NCBI RefSeq assembly: GCF_016658545.1
Contig: NZ_JACVZC010000058.1
Location: forward strand, 1-36,625
Length of the DNA: 36,625 nucleotides
Direction of reading: 5' to 3'
Source of the DNA: Pseudomonas sp. S37
Lineage (GTDB): Bacteria; Pseudomonadota; Gammaproteobacteria; Pseudomonadales; Pseudomonadaceae
Shown in pieces: positions 25,828 through 36,606 of this stretch (within the stretch, counting starts at the first letter, position 1; each line of letters opens with the position of its first letter). The notes below the pieces were generated by a model. The model did not search any database, was not told where the DNA came from, and worked only from the letters and a program-made list of their open reading frames with translations. The position numbers and the translations under genes are program-made.

Positions 25828-26856
25828 ATGATCGTTCGTCCTGTACGCAGCAGCGATTTGCCTGCGTTGATCGAATTGGCACGCAGCACCGGCACCACCG
25901 GGCTGACCACGCTGCCGGCCAACGAAGAACGCCTGGGGCATCGCGTTGGCTGGGCGGAAAAAAGCTTCCGTGGCGAAGCCGAGCGTGGTGACACCGACTA
26001 CCTGTTCGTGCTGGAAAACGACGAAGGCATGGTGGTGGGCATCAGCGCCATCGCCGGTGCCGTCGGCCTGCGCGAGCCCTGGTACAACTACCGGGTGGGG
26101 CTGACCGTCAGTGCTTCGCAGGAGCTGAAGATCTACCGCGAAATCCCCACGCTGTTCCTGGCCAACGACCTGACCGGCAACTCCGAGCTGTGCTCGCTGT
26201 TCCTGCGCAGCGACTACCGCTCGGGCCTCAACGGCCGCCTGCTGTCGCGGGCGCGCATGCTGTTCATCGCCGAGTTCCCCGAGCTGTTCGGCAAGAAAAT
26301 CATCGCCGAAATGCGGGGTATGTCTGACGAGCAGGGCCGTTCGCCGTTCTGGGAAAGCCTGGGCCGGCACTTCTTCAAGATGGAGTTCAGCCAGGCTGAT
26401 TACCTTACTGGCGTAGGCAACAAGTCGTTCATCGCCGAGTTGATGCCCAAGTTCCCGCTGTACACTTGCTTCCTGTCCGAGGCTGCGCGCAACGTGATTG
26501 GCCGCGTGCACAAAGACACCGAGCCGGCGCTGGCCATGCTCAAGCAGGAAGGCTTCAACTACCAGGGCTACGTCGACATCTTCGACGCAGGCCCGGCCAT
26601 TGAATGCGACACCGCCAAGATCCGCGCCGTGCGCGAAAGCCAGACCCTGGTGCTGGCGATCGGTACACCGGGCGATGACGCCACCCCTTACATCATCCAC
26701 AACCGCAAGCGCGACGACTGCCGTATCACCGCGGCACCTGCGCGGCTGGCCGCCGGCACTCTGGTGGTCGACCCGCTGACCGCCAAGCGCCTGCGCATGG
26801 GGGCTGGCGACAACGTGCGCGCCGTGCCGCTGTCGGCTAGCCGGGAGGCCCAGTAA
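25828..26856 (+). CDS. aruG: Arginine N-succinyltransferase, beta subunit
   Basis: Partner of AruF in a heteromeric succinyltransferase, 342 residues, starting MIVRPVRSSDLPALIELA. Block order is as in AruF: LFLANDLTGNSELCSLFLRS, SRARMLFIAEFPELFGKKII, FWESLGRHFFKMEFSQADYL. AAGGAGA precedes the start. The stop TAA touches the aruD ATG directly, and a GGGAGG inside the end of this gene serves aruD. Confidence 0.95.
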   Translation: MIVRPVRSSDLPALIELARSTGTTGLTTLPANEERLGHRVGWAEKSFRGEAERGDTDYLFVLENDEGMVVGISAIAGAVGLREPWYNYRVGLTVSASQELKIYREIPTLFLANDLTGNSELCSLFLRSDYRSGLNGRLLSRARMLFIAEFPELFGKKIIAEMRGMSDEQGRSPFWESLGRHFFKMEFSQADYLTGVGNKSFIAELMPKFPLYTCFLSEAARNVIGRVHKDTEPALAMLKQEGFNYQGYVDIFDAGPAIECDTAKIRAVRESQTLVLAIGTPGDDATPYIIHNRKRDDCRITAAPARLAAGTLVVDPLTAKRLRMGAGDNVRAVPLSASREAQ

Positions 26857-28320
26857 ATGACCACGCATTACATTGCAGGCAATTGGCAGGCTGGCCAGGG
26901 CGAAGCCCTGCAGTCGCTGAACCCGGTGACCCAGGCCTTGATCTGGCAAGGGCAGGGTGCCGACGCCAGCCAGGTTGACGCTGCCGTAAAAGCAGCCCGC
27001 CAGGCGTTCCCGGCCTGGGCGCAACTCAGTCTGGAAGCGCGCATCGATGTGCTGGAAAAATTTGCTGCGCAGTTGAAAGCGCATGCCGAGGCCATGGCCC
27101 AGTGTATTGGTGAGGAAACCGGCAAGCCGCTGTGGGAGTCGGCGACCGAGGTCACCAGCATGATCAACAAGGTGGCGATTTCGGTTCAAAGCTACCGCGA
27201 GCGTACCGGTGAAAAGAGCGGCCCGCTGGCCGATGCCACGGCCGTGCTGCGGCACAAGCCGCATGGCGTGGTGGCGGTGTTCGGCCCCTACAACTTCCCT
27301 GGCCACTTGCCTAACGGCCATATTGTGCCGGCGCTGCTGGCGGGCAATTGCGTGGTGTTCAAGCCCAGCGAGCTGACACCCAAGGTGGCCGAGCTGACCG
27401 TCAACTGCTGGATTGCCGCCGGCCTGCCGGCGGGGGTGCTGAACCTGGTGCAGGGCGCGCGCGAAACCGGCGTGGCGCTGGCGGCCAACCCGGGTATCGA
27501 TGGCCTGTTCTTCACCGGGTCCAGCCGCACCGGCAACCTGTTGCACCAGCAGTTCGCTGGTCGCCCGGACAAGATCCTGGCCCTGGAAATGGGCGGCAAC
27601 AACCCGCTGGTGGTAGACGAGGTCAAGGACATCGACGCAGCGGTGTACACCATTATTCAGTCGGCCTTCATTTCTGCGGGCCAGCGCTGCACCTGCGCAC
27701 GGCGCCTGCTGGTACCGCAAGGTGCCTGGGGCGATGCGCTGATCGAGCGCCTGGTCGAGGTGTGCAAAACCATCACGGTAGGGGCGTTCGATGAACAGCC
27801 GGCGCCGTTCATGGGCTCGGTGATTTCGCTGCAGGCGGCGCGGGCGCTGATCGCGGCCCAGGCCGAACTGGTCGCCAACGGTGGCGTGAAGCTGCTGGAA
27901 ATGACCCAGCCGCAGGCCGATGCCGCGTTGCTCACCCCGGGTATAGTCGATGTCACCGCGGTGGCTGGGCGCCCGGATGAGGAGTTCTTCGGGCCGCTGC
28001 TGCAGGTGATCCGCTACGCCGACTTCGATGCTGCCATCGATGAAGCCAACAACACCCAGTACGGCCTGGCTGCCGGCTTGTTGTCCGACTCGCGCGCCCG
28101 CTACCAGTACTTCTGGCTGCGCAGCCGCGCCGGCATCGTCAACTGGAACAAGCAGCTGACCGGTGCCGCCAGCAGTGCGCCGTTCGGCGGTGTGGGGGCC
28201 AGTGGCAACCACCGCGCCAGTGCCTATTACGCGGCCGACTACTGCGCTTACCCCGTGGCTTCGCTGGAAACCGCCAGCCTTGCCTTGCCGGCGACCCTGA
28301 CGCCGGGCGTCACCCTATAA
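26857..28320 (+). CDS. aruD: Succinylglutamate semialdehyde dehydrogenase
   Basis: NAD-dependent aldehyde dehydrogenase (487 residues) that oxidises N-succinylglutamate 5-semialdehyde to N-succinylglutamate. The catalytic cysteine is Cys278 in SAGQRCTCARR and the general base is Glu244 in ALEMGGNNPLV. FGPYNFPGHLPNGHIVPALL and FTGSSRTG are NAD-binding blocks. The start MTTHYIAGNWQAGQGEAL matches AstD. It sits fourth in pathway order and begins at the base after the aruG stop. Confidence 0.95.
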   Translation: MTTHYIAGNWQAGQGEALQSLNPVTQALIWQGQGADASQVDAAVKAARQAFPAWAQLSLEARIDVLEKFAAQLKAHAEAMAQCIGEETGKPLWESATEVTSMINKVAISVQSYRERTGEKSGPLADATAVLRHKPHGVVAVFGPYNFPGHLPNGHIVPALLAGNCVVFKPSELTPKVAELTVNCWIAAGLPAGVLNLVQGARETGVALAANPGIDGLFFTGSSRTGNLLHQQFAGRPDKILALEMGGNNPLVVDEVKDIDAAVYTIIQSAFISAGQRCTCARRLLVPQGAWGDALIERLVEVCKTITVGAFDEQPAPFMGSVISLQAARALIAAQAELVANGGVKLLEMTQPQADAALLTPGIVDVTAVAGRPDEEFFGPLLQVIRYADFDAAIDEANNTQYGLAAGLLSDSRARYQYFWLRSRAGIVNWNKQLTGAASSAPFGGVGASGNHRASAYYAADYCAYPVASLETASLALPATLTPGVTL

Positions 28321-28343
28321 CAACAGGTCACGGAGCCTAGCCG

Positions 28344-29693
28344 ATGAAATCCTATGAAGTGAATTTTGATGGCCTGGTGGGGCCAACCCACAATTACGGC
28401 GGCCTGTCCTACGGCAACGTGGCTTCGCAAAGCAATAGCCAGCAAGGGTCCAACCCGCGCGAAGCCGCGCGCCAGGGCCTGGCGAAGATGAAGGCGCTGG
28501 CAGACATGGGCTTCAAGCAGGGCGTGCTGGCGCCGCAGGAGCGCCCGGACGTGGCTGCGCTGCGCAGCCTGGGTTTCAGCGGCAGTGATGCCGAAGTGAT
28601 CCAGCGCGCCGCCAAGGAGGCCATGCCGCTGCTGGTAGCCAGTTGCTCGGCGTCGAGCATGTGGGTGGCCAACGCCGCCACGGTCAGCCCCAGTGCCGAC
28701 ACCGCCGATGGTCGCGTGCACTTCACCGCCGCCAACCTCAACTGCAAGTACCACCGCAGCATCGAGCACCCGACCACCAGCCGCGTGCTGGGGGCCATGT
28801 TCAACAATGAGAAACACTTTGCCCACCACGCGGCGCTGCCGGCCGTGGCACAGTTCGGCGATGAGGGCGCGGCCAACCATACGCGCTTCTGCCGTGGCTA
28901 TGGCGAGGCGGGCGTGGAGTTTTTCGTCTATGGCCGTAGCGCTTTCGACAGCCGTTACCCGGCGCCGCAGAAATACCCGGCCCGGCAAACCCTGGAGGCC
29001 TCGCAGGCCGTGGCCCGGCTGCACGGGCTGAGTGATGACGGTGTGGTCTACGCTCAACAGAACCCGGCAGTGATTGACCAGGGTGTGTTCCACAATGACG
29101 TGATTGCGGTGGGTAACGGCGAAGTGCTGTTCTACCACGAGGACGCGTTCCTCGACACCGACACAGTGCTTGGCCAGCTGCGAGCTAAACTGGCCAGCAA
29201 GGGTGGCAGTTTCCAGGCCATCTGCGTACCTCGGGCAGCGGTGGCGGTGGACGACGCAGTACGTTCCTACCTGTTCAACAGCCAGCTGCTCAGCCGCGAT
29301 GACGGCTCCATGCTGCTGGTGGTGCCGGAAGAGTGCCGCAACAACGAGCGGGTCTGGGCTTACCTGGGCCAGCTGACCAGCCAGGGTGGGCCGGTGAAGG
29401 AGGTCAAGGTATTCGACCTCAAGCAGAGCATGCAGAACGGCGGAGGCCCGGCTTGCCTGCGTTTGCGCGTGGCTTTGAAGGAAACGGAACTAGCGGCGGT
29501 CAACCAAGGCGTTATCATGACCGCCCCGCTGTACGACACCTTGCTGCAATGGGTCGACAAGCACTACCGCGACCGCCTCGTCGAGGCGGACCTGGCCGAC
29601 CCGCAGCTGCTGGTTGAGTGCCGTACGGCACTGGACGAATTGACCCAGATCCTGAAGTTGGGCTCGGTGTACCCGTTCCAACGCCAACCTTGA
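28344..29693 (+). CDS. aruB: N-succinylarginine dihydrolase
   Basis: Second step of the pathway: hydrolyses N2-succinylarginine to succinylornithine, CO2 and two ammonia. The 449-residue AstB protein starts MKSYEVNFDGLVGPTHNYGG, the family signature. The likely catalytic His250 is in GVFHNDV and Cys371 in GGPACLRLRV, matching the guanidine-modifying fold. CGGAG precedes the start. Confidence 0.96.
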   Translation: MKSYEVNFDGLVGPTHNYGGLSYGNVASQSNSQQGSNPREAARQGLAKMKALADMGFKQGVLAPQERPDVAALRSLGFSGSDAEVIQRAAKEAMPLLVASCSASSMWVANAATVSPSADTADGRVHFTAANLNCKYHRSIEHPTTSRVLGAMFNNEKHFAHHAALPAVAQFGDEGAANHTRFCRGYGEAGVEFFVYGRSAFDSRYPAPQKYPARQTLEASQAVARLHGLSDDGVVYAQQNPAVIDQGVFHNDVIAVGNGEVLFYHEDAFLDTDTVLGQLRAKLASKGGSFQAICVPRAAVAVDDAVRSYLFNSQLLSRDDGSMLLVVPEECRNNERVWAYLGQLTSQGGPVKEVKVFDLKQSMQNGGGPACLRLRVALKETELAAVNQGVIMTAPLYDTLLQWVDKHYRDRLVEADLADPQLLVECRTALDELTQILKLGSVYPFQRQP

Positions 29694-29706
29694 AGAGAGA
29701 ATTGTA

Positions 29707-29997
29707 ATGACCGACGCCCTGCGCCTGATCCTTGAAGATGAAGACGGCACCCAGCTGGAAACCTCCTGCACCCGTTTCGCCGTGGTGTGGCAAGGCAAGG
29801 AAGTGTGGATTCAACAGGACGGCCGTGGCCAGTTGCTGATCGGTGTGGATGTCGAAGAAGGCGACGCCGAATACGCCAACCTGCTGCTGCGTCCGATGGC
29901 CACCAACCTGGTCAGCCTGCAGCTGGAAATGGAGCCCGCAGAGCTTGGTGAAGACGACGATCACGTCCATGGCCCCGACTGCGGCCACACACACTAA
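29707..29997 (+). CDS. Conserved small protein of the aru operon with His-rich tail
   Basis: A 96-residue acidic protein starting MTDALRLILEDEDGTQLETS. The body is beta-rich without cysteine apart from one near residue 23. The C-terminus, DDDHVHGPDCGHTH, has four His and one Cys and looks able to bind a metal ion. It starts 13 bases after aruB and ends 10 bases before aruE, so it is cotranscribed with both. A hypothetical gene in this place is, as I recall, also present in P. aeruginosa. No catalytic motif or signal peptide was seen. The function is unknown; metal delivery to the zinc enzyme AruE is a guess from context. Confidence 0.85.
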   Translation: MTDALRLILEDEDGTQLETSCTRFAVVWQGKEVWIQQDGRGQLLIGVDVEEGDAEYANLLLRPMATNLVSLQLEMEPAELGEDDDHVHGPDCGHTH

Positions 29998-30007
29998 GGA
30001 AGCCCCT

Positions 30008-31015
30008 ATGCTTGCCCTTGGCAAATTGCTTGAGCTGACCCTCACCGATCACGAACCGGCCGAGAAGACCCAAGTGACACCCAAGGGCGCGCGTTTGCGC
30101 TGGCTGGGGGAGGGCGCGCTTGAGGTGCGCCCTGCTGAAAGCGAGGACTGTGGGCTGGACCTGCTGTTGTCCGCTGGCATCCACGGCAACGAAACAGCCC
30201 CCATCGAATTGCTCGAACGGCTGCTGCACGGCGTGGCCAACGGCAAGATCAAGCCGAAGGCGCGGGTGCTGTTCCTGTTTGGTAACCCGGCGGCCATCCG
30301 CAAGGGCGAGCGCTTCATCGAGCAGGATATCAACCGCCTGTTCAACGGTCGGCACGAGCTTTCCAGCGGCTTCGAGGCCTTGCGTGCCGCCGAGCTGGAA
30401 CAGTTCGCCCGGGTGTTCTTCAGCAAGCCGGGGCGCAGCCGCCTGCACTACGACCTGCATACTGCCATCCGCGGTTCCAAGATCGAGCAATTTGCGCTGT
30501 ACCCTTACAAAGAAGGACGCAAGCATTCCCGTCGCGAGCTGGCGCGGCTGGCGGCAGCGGGCATGGAGGCGGTGTTGCTGCAGAGCAAGTCGTCGATCAC
30601 CTTCAGTGCCTTTACCTACGAACAACTGGAAGCCGAAGCCTTCACCCTGGAGCTGGGCAAGGCCCGCCCGTTCGGCCAGAACGAGCAGGTCAACCTGGAC
30701 AAGCTCGAAGAACGGTTGATCCGTATCATCGAGCACACCGAGCCAGAAGACGAAGGCTCGCTGGATGGTCTGCAGCTGTTCAGTGTTTCCCGCGAAATCA
30801 TCAAGCACAGTGACAGCTTCCACCTGCACTTGCCGGCGGATATCGAAAACTTCTCCGAACTGAGCAAGGGTTACCTGCTGGCTGAAGACCTGGCCGAGAT
30901 GCGCTGGGTTGTGGAAGAGGAGGGTGCGCGCATCATTTTCCCCAACCCCAAGGTCAAGAATGGCCTTAGGGCGGGGATACTGATCGTGCCGGATTCGGGC
31001 CGGCTTCTGGGCTGA
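30008..31015 (+). CDS. aruE: Succinylglutamate desuccinylase
   Basis: Zinc-dependent last step, releasing glutamate and succinate from N-succinylglutamate. The 335-residue AstE/AspA-family carboxypeptidase-like protein starts MLALGKLLELTLTDHEP. Zinc ligands are visible as His59 and Glu62 in AGIHGNETAP and His151 in YDLHTAIR. AAGGAA precedes ATG 30008. A longer in-frame reading from 29843 overlaps the small gene and is a shadow. It is the final gene of the operon, and its stop is 21 bases from the stop of the convergent M91-like gene. Confidence 0.95.
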   Translation: MLALGKLLELTLTDHEPAEKTQVTPKGARLRWLGEGALEVRPAESEDCGLDLLLSAGIHGNETAPIELLERLLHGVANGKIKPKARVLFLFGNPAAIRKGERFIEQDINRLFNGRHELSSGFEALRAAELEQFARVFFSKPGRSRLHYDLHTAIRGSKIEQFALYPYKEGRKHSRRELARLAAAGMEAVLLQSKSSITFSAFTYEQLEAEAFTLELGKARPFGQNEQVNLDKLEERLIRIIEHTEPEDEGSLDGLQLFSVSREIIKHSDSFHLHLPADIENFSELSKGYLLAEDLAEMRWVVEEEGARIIFPNPKVKNGLRAGILIVPDSGRLLG

Positions 31016-31036
31016 AGAGGTTATTGAGGGCTTGGG

Positions 31037-32320
31037 TTATGGCAGGCTACGTGGCTCCAGTTGCAGTGCCTGACGTAAGCCGTTTTCTGTAAAGGCGGGC
31101 GGGTTGGTGTTGTCGATCGGAAAATTATCGAACTTGAAGCGGCGATTGGTTGCTAGCCCGATACTTTGCAGCAGCAGGTTATCCACCGCATAGTTGCCCT
31201 TATCGCCTTTAATCTGCGTCTGCCCAGGAAACACAGTTCCCGACATCGAGTTCCAGCCTTGGCACAGGCAGCGGTACAGGTCCAGTAGTGGCAGTTGCGC
31301 TGCTGTCGACCATGCCGGGTTGTACACCAACTCGCCACCACTGAATCCCCAACCACTCAAATCTTCATTGCGGATAAAGTGGCCGTCATCTTCATCCTCC
31401 TCGTTGGTGCTGGCTGTGTAGGAGGTAAATTGATGCCTGGCGCCTTCGGTGATGGTGATCGGGGTGCCGGTGCGTGCGACTTCCTTGTCCAGGGCTGCCA
31501 GCAGAAGCTGGCCGCAAGGCAGCTTGCGCAATAGTTCCAGGGCATCTTCTGTTGCCTGCTGAAAGTCGTCGTTGCCACGTACCTGTACACCAAGATTGCC
31601 TAGCGCCTGATATTCATGCGGCACAGGGGCCAGCAATTGCTCGTCGTTGTCGGCGTTGCGATAAAGGCTGACTTTGGAAAACTCCTGGCCAAGCAAGCGA
31701 TGCCCGTTGACATTGACGAAGGCTTGGCCCTTGTCGACAAGTACCGGGCCGATACCTGCGTCAATGCGCTGCGTGCCCATGTGAACGTCAACGTGGACAA
31801 TGCCTGCACCGGTCTGGATGTGGTTATCGCTCCCCAGCATGTCGATCACCAGGGTTTTGACCACGGTTGGCGCGATGGTGATGTGGTTGTTGCCGTCGGT
31901 AGCACGAATGGCAATGGCTTGTGCGCTGTGGGGCGCGACCATGAATGTGGCGTTGTTGATGGTGACTTCCAGCAGGCAGTCGCGCGCGGCAATATGCACA
32001 CGATTGGCGGGTTGCGGGGTGTTGTCCCGTCTGCGGGGCGGCAGGTTGAACACCAGCAGTTCGCTGGTTTGTGCCAGGCGCCTGTAGCGCCGCCCCAAGG
32101 GGAATGTGCTTTCCAAGGTGATGCGCACATTCTCGTCGGCCTGGATGTACTTGACCTCGTTTTGCTGCTGTGGGTACAGCTCGTTGTTGTTGAACGCGGT
32201 TTGTGCATAACCGGGCTTGCGTGCATCGATATAGTAGATCGGGCTGGGATTGGGGAGAGTGCCCACGTCCGGCAGGGGGTGTGGGTCTGAATGGAGTTTG
32301 GACAGGTCTGGCTCGCTCAT
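31037..32320 (-). CDS. M91 (NleD/HopH/XopG)-like effector protein with degenerate zinc site
   Basis: A 427-residue protein starting MSEPDLSKLHSDPHPLP, with AGGAG six bases upstream of ATG 32320; an earlier in-frame ATG overlaps that site. The N-terminal half (about 70-220) is rich in short beta strands, such as GNNHITIAPTVVKTLVIDML and GSDNHIQTGAGIVHVDVHMG, suggesting a beta-helix-like fold. The C-terminal half follows the order of M91 effector peptidases: GGELVYNP, then RCLCQGWNSMSGT (350-362), then NPPAFTENGLRQALQLEPR. In active members the second block reads HELxHAxxxxxGT; here His, Glu and His are Arg350, Cys351 and Gln354. It is therefore probably a pseudoenzyme, or a distant family member with another function. 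It has no Sec signal and sits alone between core genes, with lower GC than its neighbours. Confidence 0.6.
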   Translation of the reverse strand: MSEPDLSKLHSDPHPLPDVGTLPNPSPIYYIDARKPGYAQTAFNNNELYPQQQNEVKYIQADENVRITLESTFPLGRRYRRLAQTSELLVFNLPPRRRDNTPQPANRVHIAARDCLLEVTINNATFMVAPHSAQAIAIRATDGNNHITIAPTVVKTLVIDMLGSDNHIQTGAGIVHVDVHMGTQRIDAGIGPVLVDKGQAFVNVNGHRLLGQEFSKVSLYRNADNDEQLLAPVPHEYQALGNLGVQVRGNDDFQQATEDALELLRKLPCGQLLLAALDKEVARTGTPITITEGARHQFTSYTASTNEEDEDDGHFIRNEDLSGWGFSGGELVYNPAWSTAAQLPLLDLYRCLCQGWNSMSGTVFPGQTQIKGDKGNYAVDNLLLQSIGLATNRRFKFDNFPIDNTNPPAFTENGLRQALQLEPRSLP

Positions 32321-32483
32321 GATGTGCTCCTGCATCGAAGATGAGGCTGCAGCATGCTGAACAGGTGCTTTTTCAGGTGGTGCTTATCTATCGTCATTAC
32401 AGTTGGCCGAGCGTCATTGACGGCCTTGGTCTGCCGATGAACGGCTTTTCATTCACAGATTGCCGTTCTGGTGTACAAACACA

Positions 32484-32512
32484 CTGTAACTCCCGTTCAG
32501 GCTGGCTATAAT
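32484..32512 (+). promoter_or_regulatory. alaS promoter
   Basis: A perfect -10 TATAAT at 32507-32512 lies 17 bases after a weak -35, CTGTAA (32484-32489). The alaS ATG is 71 bases downstream of the -10. The rest of the 263-base gap towards the M91-like gene shows no other clear element. Confidence 0.65.
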
Positions 32513-32583
32513 GGCGCCCTTTGCCGTCGTTTCGTCGATTCGACGTATTAGCCCAAACGGCCGCCGTTTCCGTGGAAGAACCT

Positions 32584-35208
<2,625 letters not shown>

Positions 35209-35209
35209 G

Positions 35210-35259
35210 ATGAAGGGGCGAGTGGTCTAGTCGCTCGCCCCTTCATGTTGGATTGTTTT
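35210..35259 (+). terminator. Hairpin between alaS and lysC
   Basis: A perfect 13-bp stem (35210-35222 with 35234-35246, arm ATGAAGGGGCGAG) starts one base after the alaS stop. The T-run (35254-35259) is seven bases from the stem, so termination may be incomplete and allow read-through into lysC. Confidence 0.6.
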
Positions 35260-35292
35260 TTGGGGCCCTGTATGGGCTGAGGCACCATTGAA

Positions 35293-36528
35293 ATGGCGTT
35301 GATCGTACAGAAATTTGGCGGCACCTCTGTCGGTTCCATCGAGCGGATCGAGCAGGTAGCCGAAAAGGTCAAGAAACACCGTGAGGCGGGCGACGACCTG
35401 GTGGTAGTGCTGTCGGCCATGAGCGGTGAAACCAATCGCCTGATCGACCTGGCCAAGCAGATCACCGATCAGCCGGTTCCGCGTGAGCTGGACGTGATCG
35501 TGTCGACCGGTGAGCAGGTCACCATTGCCTTGCTGACCATGGCCTTGATCAAGCGCGGTGTGCCAGCGGTGTCCTACACCGGCAACCAGGTGCGCATTCT
35601 CACCGACAGCTCGCACAACAAGGCGCGCATCCTGCAAATCGACGACCAGAAGATTCGTGCCGACCTGAAGGAAGGCCGTGTGGTGGTGGTTGCAGGTTTC
35701 CAGGGCGTCGACGAGCACGGCAGCATCACCACCCTGGGCCGCGGTGGCTCCGACACCACCGGCGTGGCCCTGGCGGCGGCGCTGAAGGCTGACGAGTGCC
35801 AGATCTACACCGACGTCGATGGCGTCTACACCACCGACCCGCGCGTCGTGCCACAGGCCCGTCGCCTGGAGAAGATCACCTTCGAAGAGATGCTGGAAAT
35901 GGCCAGCCTCGGTTCCAAGGTGCTGCAGATCCGCTCGGTGGAGTTCGCCGGCAAGTACAACGTTCCGCTGCGCGTGCTGCACAGCTTCAAGGAGGGTCCG
36001 GGTACCCTCATTACCATTGATGAAGAGGAATCCATGGAACAGCCGATCATTTCCGGTATCGCCTTCAACCGTGATGAAGCCAAGCTGACCATTCGCGGCG
36101 TGCCGGACACCCCGGGCGTGGCCTTCAAGATCCTCGGCCCGATCAGCGCTTCGAACATCGAAGTGGACATGATCGTGCAGAACGTTGCCCACGATAACAC
36201 CACCGACTTCACCTTCACCGTACACCGCAACGAGTACGAGAAGGCGCAAAGCGTGCTGGAAAACACCGCCCGCGAAATCGGTGCCCGTGAAGTGATCGGC
36301 GACACCAAGATCGCCAAGGTCTCGATCGTTGGTGTCGGCATGCGTTCGCACGCCGGTGTGGCCAGCCGCATGTTCGAAGCCCTGGCCAAGGAGAGCATCA
36401 ACATCCAGATGATCTCTACCTCCGAGATCAAGGTTTCGGTCGTGATCGAAGAGAAGTACCTGGAGCTGGCCGTACGCGCGCTGCACACCGCGTTCGAGCT
36501 CGACGCCCCTGCCCGACAGGGCGAGTAA
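35293..36528 (+). CDS. lysC: Aspartate kinase
   Basis: First step of the aspartate family pathway (lysine, threonine, methionine, diaminopimelate): ATP-dependent phosphorylation of aspartate. The 411-residue protein starts MALIVQKFGGTSVGSIERIE. The kinase domain spans about 1-245 (KFGGTS, GRGGSDTTGVALAAAL), with two ACT domains from about 250 to 411 for feedback by lysine and threonine. The ribosome binding site of the main start is weak (TGAGG about ten bases upstream). In Pseudomonas rsmA/csrA normally follows; here the sequence breaks into homopolymers 14 bases after the stop. Confidence 0.97.
   Translation: MALIVQKFGGTSVGSIERIEQVAEKVKKHREAGDDLVVVLSAMSGETNRLIDLAKQITDQPVPRELDVIVSTGEQVTIALLTMALIKRGVPAVSYTGNQVRILTDSSHNKARILQIDDQKIRADLKEGRVVVVAGFQGVDEHGSITTLGRGGSDTTGVALAAALKADECQIYTDVDGVYTTDPRVVPQARRLEKITFEEMLEMASLGSKVLQIRSVEFAGKYNVPLRVLHSFKEGPGTLITIDEEESMEQPIISGIAFNRDEAKLTIRGVPDTPGVAFKILGPISASNIEVDMIVQNVAHDNTTDFTFTVHRNEYEKAQSVLENTAREIGAREVIGDTKIAKVSIVGVGMRSHAGVASRMFEALAKESINIQMISTSEIKVSVVIEEKYLELAVRALHTAFELDAPARQGE
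36034..36528 (+). other. Probable internal start for the aspartokinase beta subunit
   Basis: Within lysC, in-frame ATG 36034 (Met248, MEQPIISGIAFNRDEA) is preceded four bases upstream by GAGGA, a better Shine-Dalgarno than that of the full-length start. The 164-residue product would consist of the two ACT domains only, as in the alpha2-beta2 aspartokinases of Bacillus and Corynebacterium. Confidence 0.6.
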
Positions 36529-36542
36529 GGCGTTGCCTGGAA

Positions 36543-36606
36543 GGGGGGGGGGGGGGGGGGCCCCCCCCCCCGGGGGGGGGGCCCCCCCCCCCCCCCCCCC
36601 CCCCCC
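36543..36606. other. Alternating G and C homopolymer block
   Basis: Runs of 18 G, 11 C, 10 G and 25 C follow lysC without interruption. The bases before (CCTGGAA) and after (GCGGAAACC) share GGAA, so the block looks like an insertion into otherwise normal sequence. A sequencing or assembly artefact is by far the likeliest cause. The last 19 bases (36607-36625) may be the genuine continuation. Confidence 0.8.

Noticed and set aside
25651..28212. An 853-codon open frame on the minus strand across aruG and aruD
   Set aside because: It lies wholly antisense to well-identified pathway genes and reads as His/Gln/Arg-rich sequence without domains. Long antisense frames are common in GC-rich coding DNA.
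32321..32335. Upstream ATG of the M91-like gene
   Set aside because: It overlaps the AGGAG sequence that is ideally placed for ATG 32320.
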